A stretch of 64,000 bases of DNA from contig DAONTI010000008.1 in the NCBI GenBank assembly GCA_035411585.1, positions 1-64,000 of the forward strand. Direction: 5' to 3'. This DNA comes from MWDV01 sp002070715 (GTDB lineage: Bacteria > Verrucomicrobiota > Verrucomicrobiia > Limisphaerales > MWDV01). The translations under genes were made by a program, and so were the position numbers. The notes under the pieces were generated by a model that did no database searches, had not been told where the DNA came from, and saw only the letters and a program-made list of their open reading frames with translations. Every line of letters begins with the position of its first letter. Position 1 is the first letter of the stretch. Positions 55,980-64,000 of this stretch are shown here, one piece after another.

Positions 55980-55995
55980 ACCCTATATCTTGGGG
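55980..55995. promoter_or_regulatory. Candidate NrdR box
   Basis: ACCCTATATCTTGGGG matches the published pattern aCacwATATaTwGtgt at 12 of 16 positions, including the central ATAT. NrdR boxes usually come in pairs about two helical turns or more apart, and no second copy was found. Confidence 0.4.
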
Positions 55996-56117
55996 CGTCA
56001 AGCCCGGCCAATAGAAAATTATGCCGCCCAACCCGGGAAGATGCGTGAGGACATCATCGTGTTTCTTCTGACATCTTTGCTTGGTCTGTCCGTTTTGAAT
56101 GGGTAGGGTGCTGGCCG

Positions 56118-57674
56118 ATGCAACCAGTCAAACTGATGAAGAAACGATTCGTCCGTTCCCTGTTTTCGTTGCTGCTGTTTGCCGGTCTGGGTTTCAGCAG
56201 TATGGCCCAAGAAGTGCAACCCATCACTTCGGTTGCGGAACTTCAGCAACGGCTCGCCGCCCATGTGCGTCAGCCGAAATTCGCGGCCGCCACCTGGGGG
56301 GTCAAGGTGGTTTCGCTGGAGACCGGCGCCGTCCTGTTCGAGGAAAATCCGCAGCTGTATTTCAGTCCGGCATCCAACTCGAAACTCTACACGGTAGCGC
56401 TGGTGCTGGACCGCTTGGGGGGCGATTACCGCATCAAGACCTCGCTTTACAGCTCCAACCAGCCAGATAGCCGCGGGGTGTTGAAAGGGGACCTGTTAAT
56501 TTATGGCCGCGGAGATCCCACTTTCAACAGGCGTCTCAATAGTGGCGACCTTTTCCGGGCGCTCGATCCGCTCGTCCACGCCGCGACCAATGCCGGCATC
56601 CGGCGCATCGAAGGAGATGTGGTGGGGGACGAAAGTTTTTTTCGCGGGCCCCCGTTTGGATCGGGCTGGGCATGGGATGACATGCAGTATTACTACGGCG
56701 CGCCCATATCCGCGCTGACCATCAATGACAACCGGCTGGAGATTGTGGTGAAGCCGGGAACGGAAGTGGGAAGTCCCTGCTCGCTGGCCATCCGGCCGGC
56801 CACCGATTGGCTCGTCTTGAGCAACCGCACCGAAACCGTTGCCCAGGAGGGCGCGCGGCGTATCCACTTTTATCGTCCGCTCGATCAAAACGTGGTTTAT
56901 GTCTTCGGCCAATTGCCGTTGGAAGGGACGGTCTATGCCGACGACGTGACCGTGCCCGACCCGGCGGGTTTGTTTGCGGCGTTTTTCCGCGAGGCGCTGG
57001 TCCGCCACGGTGTGACCGTCACCGGCCGGGCGCGCGCGGTTGGCTGGTTGGACCGGCAGATTCAGCCGTTGGACCTCACCCAGCTGGTCGAGTTGGGCAG
57101 TGTCGAGTCGCGGCCCCTGCGGGAACTGGCGCGCGAAGTGCAAAAGCCGTCGCAAAATCTTTACACCGACCTGCTGCTCGCGCATCTGGGCGCTCTGCGT
57201 CAATCCCCCACCGCGCGTTCCCTGGAAAGCGCGGAGGATGCCGGGCTGCGCGAGTTGAGCCGCTTTCTGGGGGAGGCCGGGGTGCGGCGCGCGGATGTGC
57301 AATTTGAGGAAGGCTCCGGCTTGTCGCGCAACAACCTGACCACGCCGAACGCGACCATTGCCCTGTTGCAATTCATGCACCGGCACCGCGAGGCGGCGGC
57401 CTATCTGGACGCGCTGCCCGTCGCGGGCGTGGACGGCACCCTGCGCAATCGCATGAAGGCCACCGCTGCGGCGGGCAATTTGAAAGCGAAGACGGGCACC
57501 CTGCGTTGGGCCAATTCGTTGTCGGGCTACGTCACCAGCGCCGCCGGGGAACAGTTGGCGTTCAGCATCATGCTGAATCGCTACCGGAACACCGATCCCC
57601 ACCGGACGGCGCGGGCGGAAATTGATACGATCGCCGTGATGCTGGCCGAATTCCAAGGCCGCTCGACGCCGTAG
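56118..57674 (+). CDS. dacB: D-alanyl-D-alanine carboxypeptidase/endopeptidase (PBP4, S13)
   Basis: The product has 518 residues and trims or cuts peptidoglycan cross-links in the periplasm. A signal peptide (SLFSLLLFAGLGFSSMAQ) precedes the active-site motifs. Ser86-x-x-Lys89 lies in SPASNSKLYT, the second motif SxN is in EGSGLSRNNL and the third motif is KTG in LKAKTGTLRW. All are intact. The start is ATG 56118, or 56136 (MKKRFVRSLF). It is convergent with tig, with 13 bp between them. Confidence 0.93.
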   Translation: MQPVKLMKKRFVRSLFSLLLFAGLGFSSMAQEVQPITSVAELQQRLAAHVRQPKFAAATWGVKVVSLETGAVLFEENPQLYFSPASNSKLYTVALVLDRLGGDYRIKTSLYSSNQPDSRGVLKGDLLIYGRGDPTFNRRLNSGDLFRALDPLVHAATNAGIRRIEGDVVGDESFFRGPPFGSGWAWDDMQYYYGAPISALTINDNRLEIVVKPGTEVGSPCSLAIRPATDWLVLSNRTETVAQEGARRIHFYRPLDQNVVYVFGQLPLEGTVYADDVTVPDPAGLFAAFFREALVRHGVTVTGRARAVGWLDRQIQPLDLTQLVELGSVESRPLRELAREVQKPSQNLYTDLLLAHLGALRQSPTARSLESAEDAGLRELSRFLGEAGVRRADVQFEEGSGLSRNNLTTPNATIALLQFMHRHREAAAYLDALPVAGVDGTLRNRMKATAAAGNLKAKTGTLRWANSLSGYVTSAAGEQLAFSIMLNRYRNTDPHRTARAEIDTIAVMLAEFQGRSTP

Positions 57675-57687
57675 TCAGTAGCCCGTC

Positions 57688-59055
57688 TTACGCCGGATTC
57701 ACGGTGGCCAGACCCAAGGGCACCTGCCCGACGGGCACGTCTTCGATCTGGGCGTTGGCCTGGAGAAAATCCATCACTTTCTCGTGCGCAATTTGATCGT
57801 AGAGTTCGATCAAGCCATTGCGTTTTTGTAGATCTTTGATGAATTTCTCCGGCGGAATTTGGTGCATCGCCGCCAGCACGCTGGCGCGCCGGGCGATTTC
57901 TTCATTGGACACCTTGATGTCTTCCTGCTCGGCGATTTTTTGCACCAGGAACGCAATCTTCACCCGTTCCTTGGCGTTGCTCGTGGCGGCGGCGTAGATG
58001 GCCTCCTTTTCCTTTTCAATCGCCTCCCGCTTGACGCCGCGCCGGGCGTTTTCGTTGACGATGTCATACACCACATGGCGGGTTTCATTCGCCACCGCCG
58101 ATTCCGGCAAGTCAAACTGCACGCGGTCGAGCAAGCCGCGAATCACTTGGGCGCGCACTTGGCGGTCCAGTTTGTATTTCAACTCGTTTTCCAAATCCTT
58201 GCGCACCCCTTCACGCAACTTTTCCAAGCTCTCCGCGCCGAGCGCCTTCGCAAAGGCCTCATCCAACGCCGGTAGCACCCGCTCTTTGACTTCGACGACT
58301 TCCACCGCGAATTCCCCCTTCTTACCCGCCAGTTCGGTGGTGCGGAAATCGGCGGGGAAATCCACCGTAACCGTCAGTTTTTCACCGGCTTGGGTGCCGA
58401 CTAATTGTTCGCTGAATCCGGGTAGGAACGCCCCCGGCTCAATCCCGATCCAGAACCCTTTGGCTTCACTCAAGCTTTTGGCGGCCGGCGCCAGTTCGGC
58501 GATGGGCTGACCCGCACAAGTGCCGGTGTAATTCACCACTACGATGTCGCCCGTGGCGGCGGCCCGGCTCGCGGTTTCAAACGTGGCCCGCTGATCCCGC
58601 AGGAGGTCCAAGGCGCGCTCCAAGTCCGCGTCCGTCACGGTGCGCATTTCACGTTTGGCGGGCAGGCCCTTGTATTCCGGGAGTTGGAATTCGGGCGCGG
58701 TTTCAATCGTGGCGGCAAACTGCATCACCTGGCCGCGGCCGAATTGGATCTCTTCGATGTCCGGCGTTCCGAGGACGTCAAGTTTCTGTTCCTCCACCGC
58801 CTTGCGGTAATTTTCCGTGATGAGTTTGCGCCGCACCTCGTCGGCGATTTCCTTCTCAAACCGCTTGGCAATCATGTCGCGCGGGGCTTTGCCCGGACGG
58901 AAGCCCGGCAGGGCCGCTTCCTTGCGGAAATCGGTGAGGACCGCAGCGAACGCCGCGTCCACGGCGGGAGCGTCAATTTCGATGCGCAACAGTTTGCGGC
59001 ACGGCGCCAGATTTTCGACGGATACGTTCACAAAAATGCCTTTCGCTTGGATCAA
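57688..59055 (-). CDS. tig: Trigger factor
   Basis: The product has 455 residues and is the ribosome-bound chaperone and prolyl isomerase. The N-terminal ribosome-binding signature is GFRPGKAPRDMI. The central FKBP-like domain includes GDIVVVNYTGTCAG and KGFWIGIEPGAFLPGF. The long helical C-terminal domain follows. The start is ATG 59055 (MIQAKGIFVNVSVE). A GTG at 59031 that would begin with the usual NVSVENLAP is a realistic alternative. clpP and clpX, frequent neighbours, are not present. Confidence 0.95.
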   Translation of the reverse strand: MIQAKGIFVNVSVENLAPCRKLLRIEIDAPAVDAAFAAVLTDFRKEAALPGFRPGKAPRDMIAKRFEKEIADEVRRKLITENYRKAVEEQKLDVLGTPDIEEIQFGRGQVMQFAATIETAPEFQLPEYKGLPAKREMRTVTDADLERALDLLRDQRATFETASRAAATGDIVVVNYTGTCAGQPIAELAPAAKSLSEAKGFWIGIEPGAFLPGFSEQLVGTQAGEKLTVTVDFPADFRTTELAGKKGEFAVEVVEVKERVLPALDEAFAKALGAESLEKLREGVRKDLENELKYKLDRQVRAQVIRGLLDRVQFDLPESAVANETRHVVYDIVNENARRGVKREAIEKEKEAIYAAATSNAKERVKIAFLVQKIAEQEDIKVSNEEIARRASVLAAMHQIPPEKFIKDLQKRNGLIELYDQIAHEKVMDFLQANAQIEDVPVGQVPLGLATVNPA

Positions 59056-59159
59056 TCCGCCGCCGCCGGGACGATTCCATCCACCAGCGCGGCGAGTCGA
59101 GCAAAGTAGGAAGCACCTCCCCCCCCGTCAAGCCCGGCGGCGCTGGTTGCCAGGCTCGC

Positions 59160-61376
59160 TTAACGCGTCGGCGTGAACTCCCACGCCTGAACCGATTGAG
59201 GCGGGAATTCAAGGTTTGGAGCCAGTTCGTCGGAGAAACGGCCGGCATCGGTCGCCGGGTGACCGTCGCGGCTAATGGCAAGTCGGCACGGTTGATTCCC
59301 AAGACCGTACGCCTGCTGATCGTACGGCCAAGCGGCCGATACCGTCTGATCGCTGACGTTTACGAAAAGCATCAGGACCCGTTGCTCCGCTGGCAACCGC
59401 CAAGCCCCTGTCAAAACCGCGTCGGTGGTAACCCACCATTCGCCCGACCATTGCCAGTCGGCCTTGACCGCGGGTATCGGCCCGGCGAGCCGCGGCGGGC
59501 GGGCCATTTCGCCGGCATAAAAATAACGTCGAAAGAGGGCCCGGGTGTGGATGAGTTTGCGCAGGAACGGAAGGTTCTGCGGCTCCATGGCCGGGCCGGG
59601 ATCGAACCATCCGATCTGTTCACCAAAGACCAACTGCTGACCAGCTTTCATCCGGAGCGCAAGATCCCGGGTGGCGCCGCCACGATAGGCACGCCCGAAC
59701 ATCTGGATCGTGCCGCCGTAGATCGCCGGGTAAACCGGCACTTGCGCGTCGAATTGCCAATGCCAGGTGAGATAGCCGTCAAACCAGCGGATGAACGGCT
59801 CGGCGTTGCATTCGCTGGTCAACATGCAATCCGACGGCAATTGACGTCGAATCCCATCGAGTAAATCCCAATAACCGCTCGTCCACCAATGCCCTCCGCC
59901 CAGCGGGTGGCCATGTGTGGCATCCATGCAAAGCGTGGGCGGGGCCGCCGCAATTTGGTCAATGTACACTCCGCGCGTCCCTTCCTCACGCAGCAGACGC
60001 AGAACGATTGCTTGCACCTTATCCTGCCAGAGACGTGTGGTGGGACACATGACCGCCAGGCGCACCGGTTCGCCGTTGGTTTCCTTGCTGCCATAAATCT
60101 CGACGAACGGTTGGCCGTCTTCCTGTTTGGTGGCTGCCGGCAGCGCGAGCGAGGTGAAAGTGGCGTCTTCGTCGCCCCGATCGCGGGTGTCCCAAAGTCG
60201 CCCGTTGATGTAGGGCATGACAAAGACTCCGGCCCGCTGCAGTTCCGCGACCGCCGCGGCAAAGTTGGTCTTCGTCGGAAAATAATGGGGGTAGTCGTTA
60301 TCAAACGGGATTTGATGCCAATTATACCAGTGAAAGCCAATCGGCATCTGGATGGCTTCGCGAAAACGGGTGACCGCCGGCACGCAGCCGGCGGGAGCGC
60401 CGCCGGTCATCACCCAAGCGCTCAACTCCCGCATCCATAGCGGGGTGTCCTCCCGTCCGTGAGCGGTCAGACGCGGCCACCAGCGCGCGTTCTGCCGCGC
60501 CCAATCTTTGTAAATCATTGCGGCATCGAACCAGTCGCCCCGTAAGAGCTGCCAAACGACTTCGCCATGGGAGTCGAAATGGTTACCGGCCCGATGGAAA
60601 TCGCTGGCCGGCAGCGTAAACGTCAGTCGAACGACCCGGTTGGACGGCTCGCTCGCAACCTCGATCCGCTTGGTGCCGCCTTGGGGATCATGGTAGCCGA
60701 GATAGAGGCCGACGGCTTGTTCGCCTTCCCGGTAAGCCGCAAGGAACTGCATGGCGCACCAGCCGTCGGGATAATTTCCGTGGTAAGTAAATGCCCGTTG
60801 CCAGAGGCCGTATTGCACTTCCCCGGGCCCCCGCGGAAACAGCACCGCGGCTTGCGGGGCCAGCTCGGGCACGGCGAGTTGAGGAAAGGCAACCTGACGC
60901 ACCGCCCACGCGGCGGACTGGTTGTCAATCCGCAGCGTCCAGCGCAAGGCACTCGCCCGCTGATCCAACTCGGCAGCCGCAGTGACCCTCACACCCGCCC
61001 GCCCCTCGCTGGACAGCCCCATCCAGCGCAGTCGCAAGTGATCTCGCGTGACGCGCACGCTGACGTCGTCCCAACCTTCGGCTGCGGACATGATTCGGTG
61101 CTCGCGCGTGGCGGTATTGGTCAACGTCAACGTGAAGAACGGAGCAATGTTGGTAGCCAACGTGGTTGCGGTAGAACGATCCCCGAGTCGCTCGAAATGA
61201 ATCCCGTCACCGGCGGCATGAAACACCGCTTCGAGTTCCCCGGCGACGACTTGAACCGTCTGGGTTGCCCCATTGGTCGCGCCAGCACTCGTGCCTCGCA
61301 GAAAAATGAACCCGGCGGCCCAAAACATCGTCAGAGCCCGGATTCTCCGATTGGTGCGCCGTGTGTTTCCATTCAT
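59160..61376 (-). CDS. Secreted DUF6259-like glycosidase-type protein
   Basis: The product has 738 residues from MNGNTRRTNRR, with a hydrophobic signal (LTMFWAAGFIFLRG). A beta-rich N-terminal half (RDHLRLRWMGLSSEGRAGV and GLYLGYHDPQGG) precedes a barrel-like half with MPIGFHWYNWHQIPFDNDYP, GVFVMPYINGRLWDTR, RGVYIDQIAAAPP and LTSECNAEPF. Strand-end Asp and Glu residues suggest a glycoside hydrolase related to DUF6259 proteins. A C-terminal beta-domain ends the protein. The family name is from memory and the substrate is unknown. Confidence 0.65.
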   Translation of the reverse strand: MNGNTRRTNRRIRALTMFWAAGFIFLRGTSAGATNGATQTVQVVAGELEAVFHAAGDGIHFERLGDRSTATTLATNIAPFFTLTLTNTATREHRIMSAAEGWDDVSVRVTRDHLRLRWMGLSSEGRAGVRVTAAAELDQRASALRWTLRIDNQSAAWAVRQVAFPQLAVPELAPQAAVLFPRGPGEVQYGLWQRAFTYHGNYPDGWCAMQFLAAYREGEQAVGLYLGYHDPQGGTKRIEVASEPSNRVVRLTFTLPASDFHRAGNHFDSHGEVVWQLLRGDWFDAAMIYKDWARQNARWWPRLTAHGREDTPLWMRELSAWVMTGGAPAGCVPAVTRFREAIQMPIGFHWYNWHQIPFDNDYPHYFPTKTNFAAAVAELQRAGVFVMPYINGRLWDTRDRGDEDATFTSLALPAATKQEDGQPFVEIYGSKETNGEPVRLAVMCPTTRLWQDKVQAIVLRLLREEGTRGVYIDQIAAAPPTLCMDATHGHPLGGGHWWTSGYWDLLDGIRRQLPSDCMLTSECNAEPFIRWFDGYLTWHWQFDAQVPVYPAIYGGTIQMFGRAYRGGATRDLALRMKAGQQLVFGEQIGWFDPGPAMEPQNLPFLRKLIHTRALFRRYFYAGEMARPPRLAGPIPAVKADWQWSGEWWVTTDAVLTGAWRLPAEQRVLMLFVNVSDQTVSAAWPYDQQAYGLGNQPCRLAISRDGHPATDAGRFSDELAPNLEFPPQSVQAWEFTPTR

Positions 61377-61761
61377 AGACTGAAGCGCTTCTTTAGCATT
61401 CACCCGGACGCCCGCTGGCCCGGCAGGTCCGGATTCGTGCACAAATCGTAGCGCGTTACGAGGCGAAATCGAAACGAAAACCGCCCGCGCAACCAACAAC
61501 ACACCCTTTCCAAGTTTTCGGTTGCTTGGATTTCTGCGGACCGGCACCCCACACAGCCGATCCTCCGGGGGGGCAATCGCCGGGCGATTGGCATCGGGAC
61601 GTTCTTCCGCCATTTCGCCACCGGATTCGCCAATACGCCCGGGGCCATCCCGGGCAGAGCCGCTGGCGGCAGGAAGCGGCAAAATCGGCGGACCGGCGGC
61701 CGGGCGGCTTGGTGCGGTGGGAGACGGATTTTTCAGGCCGGAAAAAAACTCCAAATACTTG
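61377..61761. other. Intergenic region upstream of the str operon
   Basis: These 385 bp separate the divergent DUF6259-like gene and rpsL. Long in-frame extensions on either strand show no family features. Apart from the promoter at its right edge nothing was recognised. Confidence 0.5.
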
Positions 61762-61789
61762 TTGCGCAAAAGGGCGGGTTTGCTAGTAT
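61762..61789 (+). promoter_or_regulatory. Predicted str operon promoter
   Basis: TTGCGC (61762-61767) and TAGTAT (61784-61789) are 16 bp apart, inside a drop in GC content. The predicted start, near 61796, falls immediately before a perfect hairpin in the rpsL leader. Confidence 0.6.
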
Positions 61790-61796
61790 GCGTGCC

Positions 61797-61823
61797 CCCG
61801 TTTGACCTCGTAGGGCAAACGGG
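61797..61823 (+). promoter_or_regulatory. Hairpin at the 5' end of the rpsL leader
   Basis: CCCGTTTG pairs perfectly with CAAACGGG across an 11-base loop. It would be the first structure of the str mRNA, 24 bases before the rpsL ATG. There is no T-run, so it is a stabiliser or protein-binding site rather than a terminator. Confidence 0.6.
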
Positions 61824-61846
61824 ATGTAAGTTATTGGATCAAGCCA

Positions 61847-62239
61847 ATGCCAACAATTAATCAATTGGTCCGCAAGGGCCGCAAGAAACTGACGTATCAA
61901 TCCAAGTCACCCGCCTTGGAGGGATCGCCCTTTCGGCGCGGCGTGTGCATCCAAGTCATGACCCGCACGCCCAAGAAGCCGAACTCGGCCATGCGCAAGG
62001 TGGCCAAGGTGCGCCTCACCAACGGCTACGAAGTTATCGCCTACATTCCGGACGAGGGCCACAATCTCCAGGAACACTCCATCGTGATGCTCCGCGGGGG
62101 CCGGGTGAAGGATCTGCCCGGCGTGCGCTATCACATTGTCCGCGGCCGGTTGGATGCGGCCGGCGTGGAGAAGCGGCGCGTGAGCCGGTCCAAATATGGC
62201 GTCAAACGGCCCAAAGCCAGTGCGAAACCCGCCGCCTGA
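61847..62239 (+). CDS. rpsL: 30S ribosomal protein S12
   Basis: The product has 130 residues. The start MPTINQLVRKGRKKL and the segments GVCIQVMTRTPKKPNSAMRK, EGHNLQEHSIVMLRGG and RGRLDAAGV are near-universal. The C-terminus is slightly extended (KRPKASAKPAA). The protein sits at the decoding centre. It is the first gene of the str operon. Confidence 0.98.
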   Translation: MPTINQLVRKGRKKLTYQSKSPALEGSPFRRGVCIQVMTRTPKKPNSAMRKVAKVRLTNGYEVIAYIPDEGHNLQEHSIVMLRGGRVKDLPGVRYHIVRGRLDAAGVEKRRVSRSKYGVKRPKASAKPAA

Positions 62240-62274
62240 AATTTCACAACCTGATTTAACGAAGCAACGAAGTT

Positions 62275-62748
62275 ATGTCCCGTCGTCGTCGAGCCGTCAA
62301 ACGTCCCATCGCCCGTGACCCGAACTACAACAGTCCGCTGGTCACGCGCCTGGTCAACACCGTGATGAAGTGCGGCAAAAAGAGCACGGCCCAGCGCATC
62401 GTTTACGGTGCGTTCGCCCAGATTGCCGAGAAGAACACCGGCGCCAATCCGCTCGACATCCTGCAGCGCGCGGTGGACAACGCCAAGCCGCGCATTGAAA
62501 CCAAGGCGCGGCGCGTGGGGGGCGCGACCTACCAGGTGCCGCTCGAAGTGCCGGGCGACCGCCAGCAATCCCTGGCCCTGCGGTGGATCGTGAGCTTTGC
62601 CAGCGCGCGCAAAGGCGTCCCGATGAAACAGGCGATCGCCACCGAGATCATGGAGGCGTATCAAGGACAAGGCAACGCCATCCGCAAACGCGATGAAGTC
62701 CATCGCATGGCCCAGGCCAACAAGGCATTCGCCCATTTCCGCTGGTAA
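62275..62748 (+). CDS. rpsG: 30S ribosomal protein S7
   Basis: The product has 157 residues. The start MSRRRRAVKRPIARDP and the blocks PRIETKARRVGGATYQVP and RKRDEVHRMAQANKAFAHF are canonical. S7 nucleates assembly of the 30S head. It follows rpsL by 35 bp without a clear Shine-Dalgarno site. A strong hairpin lies right after its stop. Confidence 0.98.
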   Translation: MSRRRRAVKRPIARDPNYNSPLVTRLVNTVMKCGKKSTAQRIVYGAFAQIAEKNTGANPLDILQRAVDNAKPRIETKARRVGGATYQVPLEVPGDRQQSLALRWIVSFASARKGVPMKQAIATEIMEAYQGQGNAIRKRDEVHRMAQANKAFAHFRW

Positions 62749-62761
62749 ACATCCTTTTTTC

Positions 62762-62799
62762 AACGCCCCGACGGTTGTCCGCAATTCGGGGCGTTTTTG
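62762..62799 (+). terminator. Intrinsic terminator between rpsG and fusA
   Basis: AACGCCCCGA (62762-62771) pairs perfectly with TCGGGGCGTT (62786-62795) and the T-run continues (TTTTTG). It is a strong Rho-independent terminator, 14 bp after the rpsG stop. It should reduce or separate fusA transcription from rpsL-rpsG. Confidence 0.85.
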
Positions 62800-62823
62800 T
62801 TGCCTGAACCCGAGAAATTCCCC

Positions 62824-64000
62824 GTGAGTCAAAGCGCCAAATCATCGAAAGCGCCCCGCCGCGAGTTGCCGATCGAGCAAACCCGCAACATCGGGATCGC
62901 GGCGCATATTGACGCGGGGAAGACGACCACCACCGAGCGCATTCTCTTCTACACCGGGCTCATCTACAAGATGGGCGACGTGGACGACGGGAACACCGTG
63001 ACCGACTGGATGGAACAGGAGCGGGAACGCGGCATCACCATCACCTCGGCCGCCACCGTCTGTTACTGGACGCCGAAGGCGGATGGCACCACCAAGCTTT
63101 TCCCCGATACGCTGCATCGCATCAACATCATTGACACGCCGGGCCACGTGGATTTCACCGCCGAAGTGGAGCGTTCGATGCGGGTGTTGGACGGCGCCGT
63201 GGCGGTGTTCTGCGGCGTCGCGGGAGTCCAACCCCAGTCCGAAACGGTCTGGCGCCAGGCCACCAAGTACCGGGTGCCCCGCATCGCTTTCGTCAATAAA
63301 ATGGACCGGACGGGGGCCAACTTTGAAAACGTCCTGCACGACATGCGCCGGAAACTCGGCGCCTATGCCTATGCGGTGGCGCTGCCGCTGGGACGCGAGG
63401 ACGACCTGCGCGGTGTGGTGGACGTCATCAATCAACGGGCGATTCTTTACGATCCCGAAGACGAAAGCGGGGTGAAGTTCCAGATCGCGGAGATTCCAGC
63501 GGCGGAGCGGGAACGCGCCGCCCAGGCCCTGGCTGAATTGATTGACGCGGTGTCCAACAAGGACGACGACGTGGCGGCGTTGGTGGTGGAAGATCAACCG
63601 GTGCCGCCGGCGGTGCTCAAGGCGGCCATCCGGCGGTTGACCTGCAAACTCGAACTCGTCCCGGTCCTGGCCGGCTCGGCCTTCCGCAAACGCGGCATCC
63701 AACTGCTCGTGGATGCCGTGGTGGATTATCTGCCCTCGCCGTTGGATGTGCCGGCGGCGGTGGGTATCGAACCCGGCACGGAGCATCAGGTCGTTGTGCC
63801 CTCGGATGACAACGAGAAATTCTGCTCGCTGGCGTTCAAGTTGTGGACCGATCCCTACGTGGGCAAGCTGGTGTTCTTCCGCGTGTACAGCGGTCAGTTG
63901 GGCAAGGGGGACAGCATTTACAATCCCCGCACCCGCAAGCGCGAGCGCGTCAGCCGCGTCATGATGATCCAGGCGGACAAACGGTTGGACGTGGACGCCG
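62824..64000 (+). CDS. fusA: Elongation factor G (partial, runs off the window)
   Basis: The first 392 codons are visible from a GTG start (VSQSAKSSKAPRRELPIE). The GTPase motifs are AAHIDAGKTTTTERIL (P-loop), RGITITSAA (switch I), DTPGHVDF (G3) and NKMD (G4). The domain 2 start follows (FKLWTDPYVGKLVFFRVYSG). It drives translocation on the ribosome. An N-terminal extension of about ten residues before the usual start is rich in Ser and Lys. No Shine-Dalgarno sequence precedes it. Confidence 0.96.
   Translation, partial: MSQSAKSSKAPRRELPIEQTRNIGIAAHIDAGKTTTTERILFYTGLIYKMGDVDDGNTVTDWMEQERERGITITSAATVCYWTPKADGTTKLFPDTLHRINIIDTPGHVDFTAEVERSMRVLDGAVAVFCGVAGVQPQSETVWRQATKYRVPRIAFVNKMDRTGANFENVLHDMRRKLGAYAYAVALPLGREDDLRGVVDVINQRAILYDPEDESGVKFQIAEIPAAERERAAQALAELIDAVSNKDDDVAALVVEDQPVPPAVLKAAIRRLTCKLELVPVLAGSAFRKRGIQLLVDAVVDYLPSPLDVPAAVGIEPGTEHQVVVPSDDNEKFCSLAFKLWTDPYVGKLVFFRVYSGQLGKGDSIYNPRTRKRERVSRVMMIQADKRLDVDA

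Overview
The window is 64 kb of GC-rich chromosomal DNA, most likely from a Verrucomicrobiota bacterium of the Pedosphaera/Limisphaera type. This is an inference from gene content, not from a 16S gene. The signs are pseudopilin-like secreted proteins with the H-X9-DG motif, LamG/Ig-like and discoidin surface proteins, DUF3160 and DUF1080-type proteins, sulfatase and polysaccharide-degrading enzymes, several families of dispersed palindromic repeats, and a general lack of Shine-Dalgarno sites. No phage, transposase, CRISPR array, rRNA or tRNA was recognised.

Layout. Positions 1-572 hold the tail of a DUF11-like protein and a repeat-rich spacer. Positions 573-2643 carry ilvB (acetolactate synthase) on the minus strand, preceded by what looks like a complete valine attenuator with its own short leader peptide. 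Positions 2787-11801 hold an esterase, a DUF1080-M16-M16 operon, a SET-domain protein, NamZ and MEMO/AmrB. Positions 11885-22572 hold a Tricorn-like protease, ribulokinase, a tiny DUF5652 protein, a GH51 arabinofuranosidase and a giant LamG protein. Positions 22682-30062 hold a DUF3160-HEAT gene broken by a frameshift, cysK, an M14 carboxypeptidase-like gene and gdhA. Positions 30094-33988 hold a secreted unknown protein and a fur-sufB-sufC operon behind a palindromic Fur/PerR-like operator.

Positions 34080-40027 form the most structured module: a sensor kinase, an OmpR-type regulator and a secreted TPR-ankyrin-SLBB-like protein. The kinase and ankyrin promoters share a 21-bp direct-repeat operator at identical distance from the start. 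Palindromic repeats have become part of the coding ends of all three genes. Positions 40323-48467 hold a phosphoesterase, a pseudopilin, an orphan sugar ABC ATPase, a sulfatase, a tightly coupled sir2-Smr-GIY-YIG operon and a glycosidase-like protein. Positions 48616-61376 hold ileS, a metzincin protease with discoidin domains, an nrdR operon, dacB, tig and a DUF6259-like enzyme. The window ends in the str operon (rpsL, rpsG and a partial fusA).

The main candidates for new biology are the sir2-Smr-GIY-YIG cassette, the autoregulated kinase/regulator/ankyrin module with its shared operator, and the apparently leaderless valine attenuator of ilvB. Function is inferred from motifs and context only; no database search was run.
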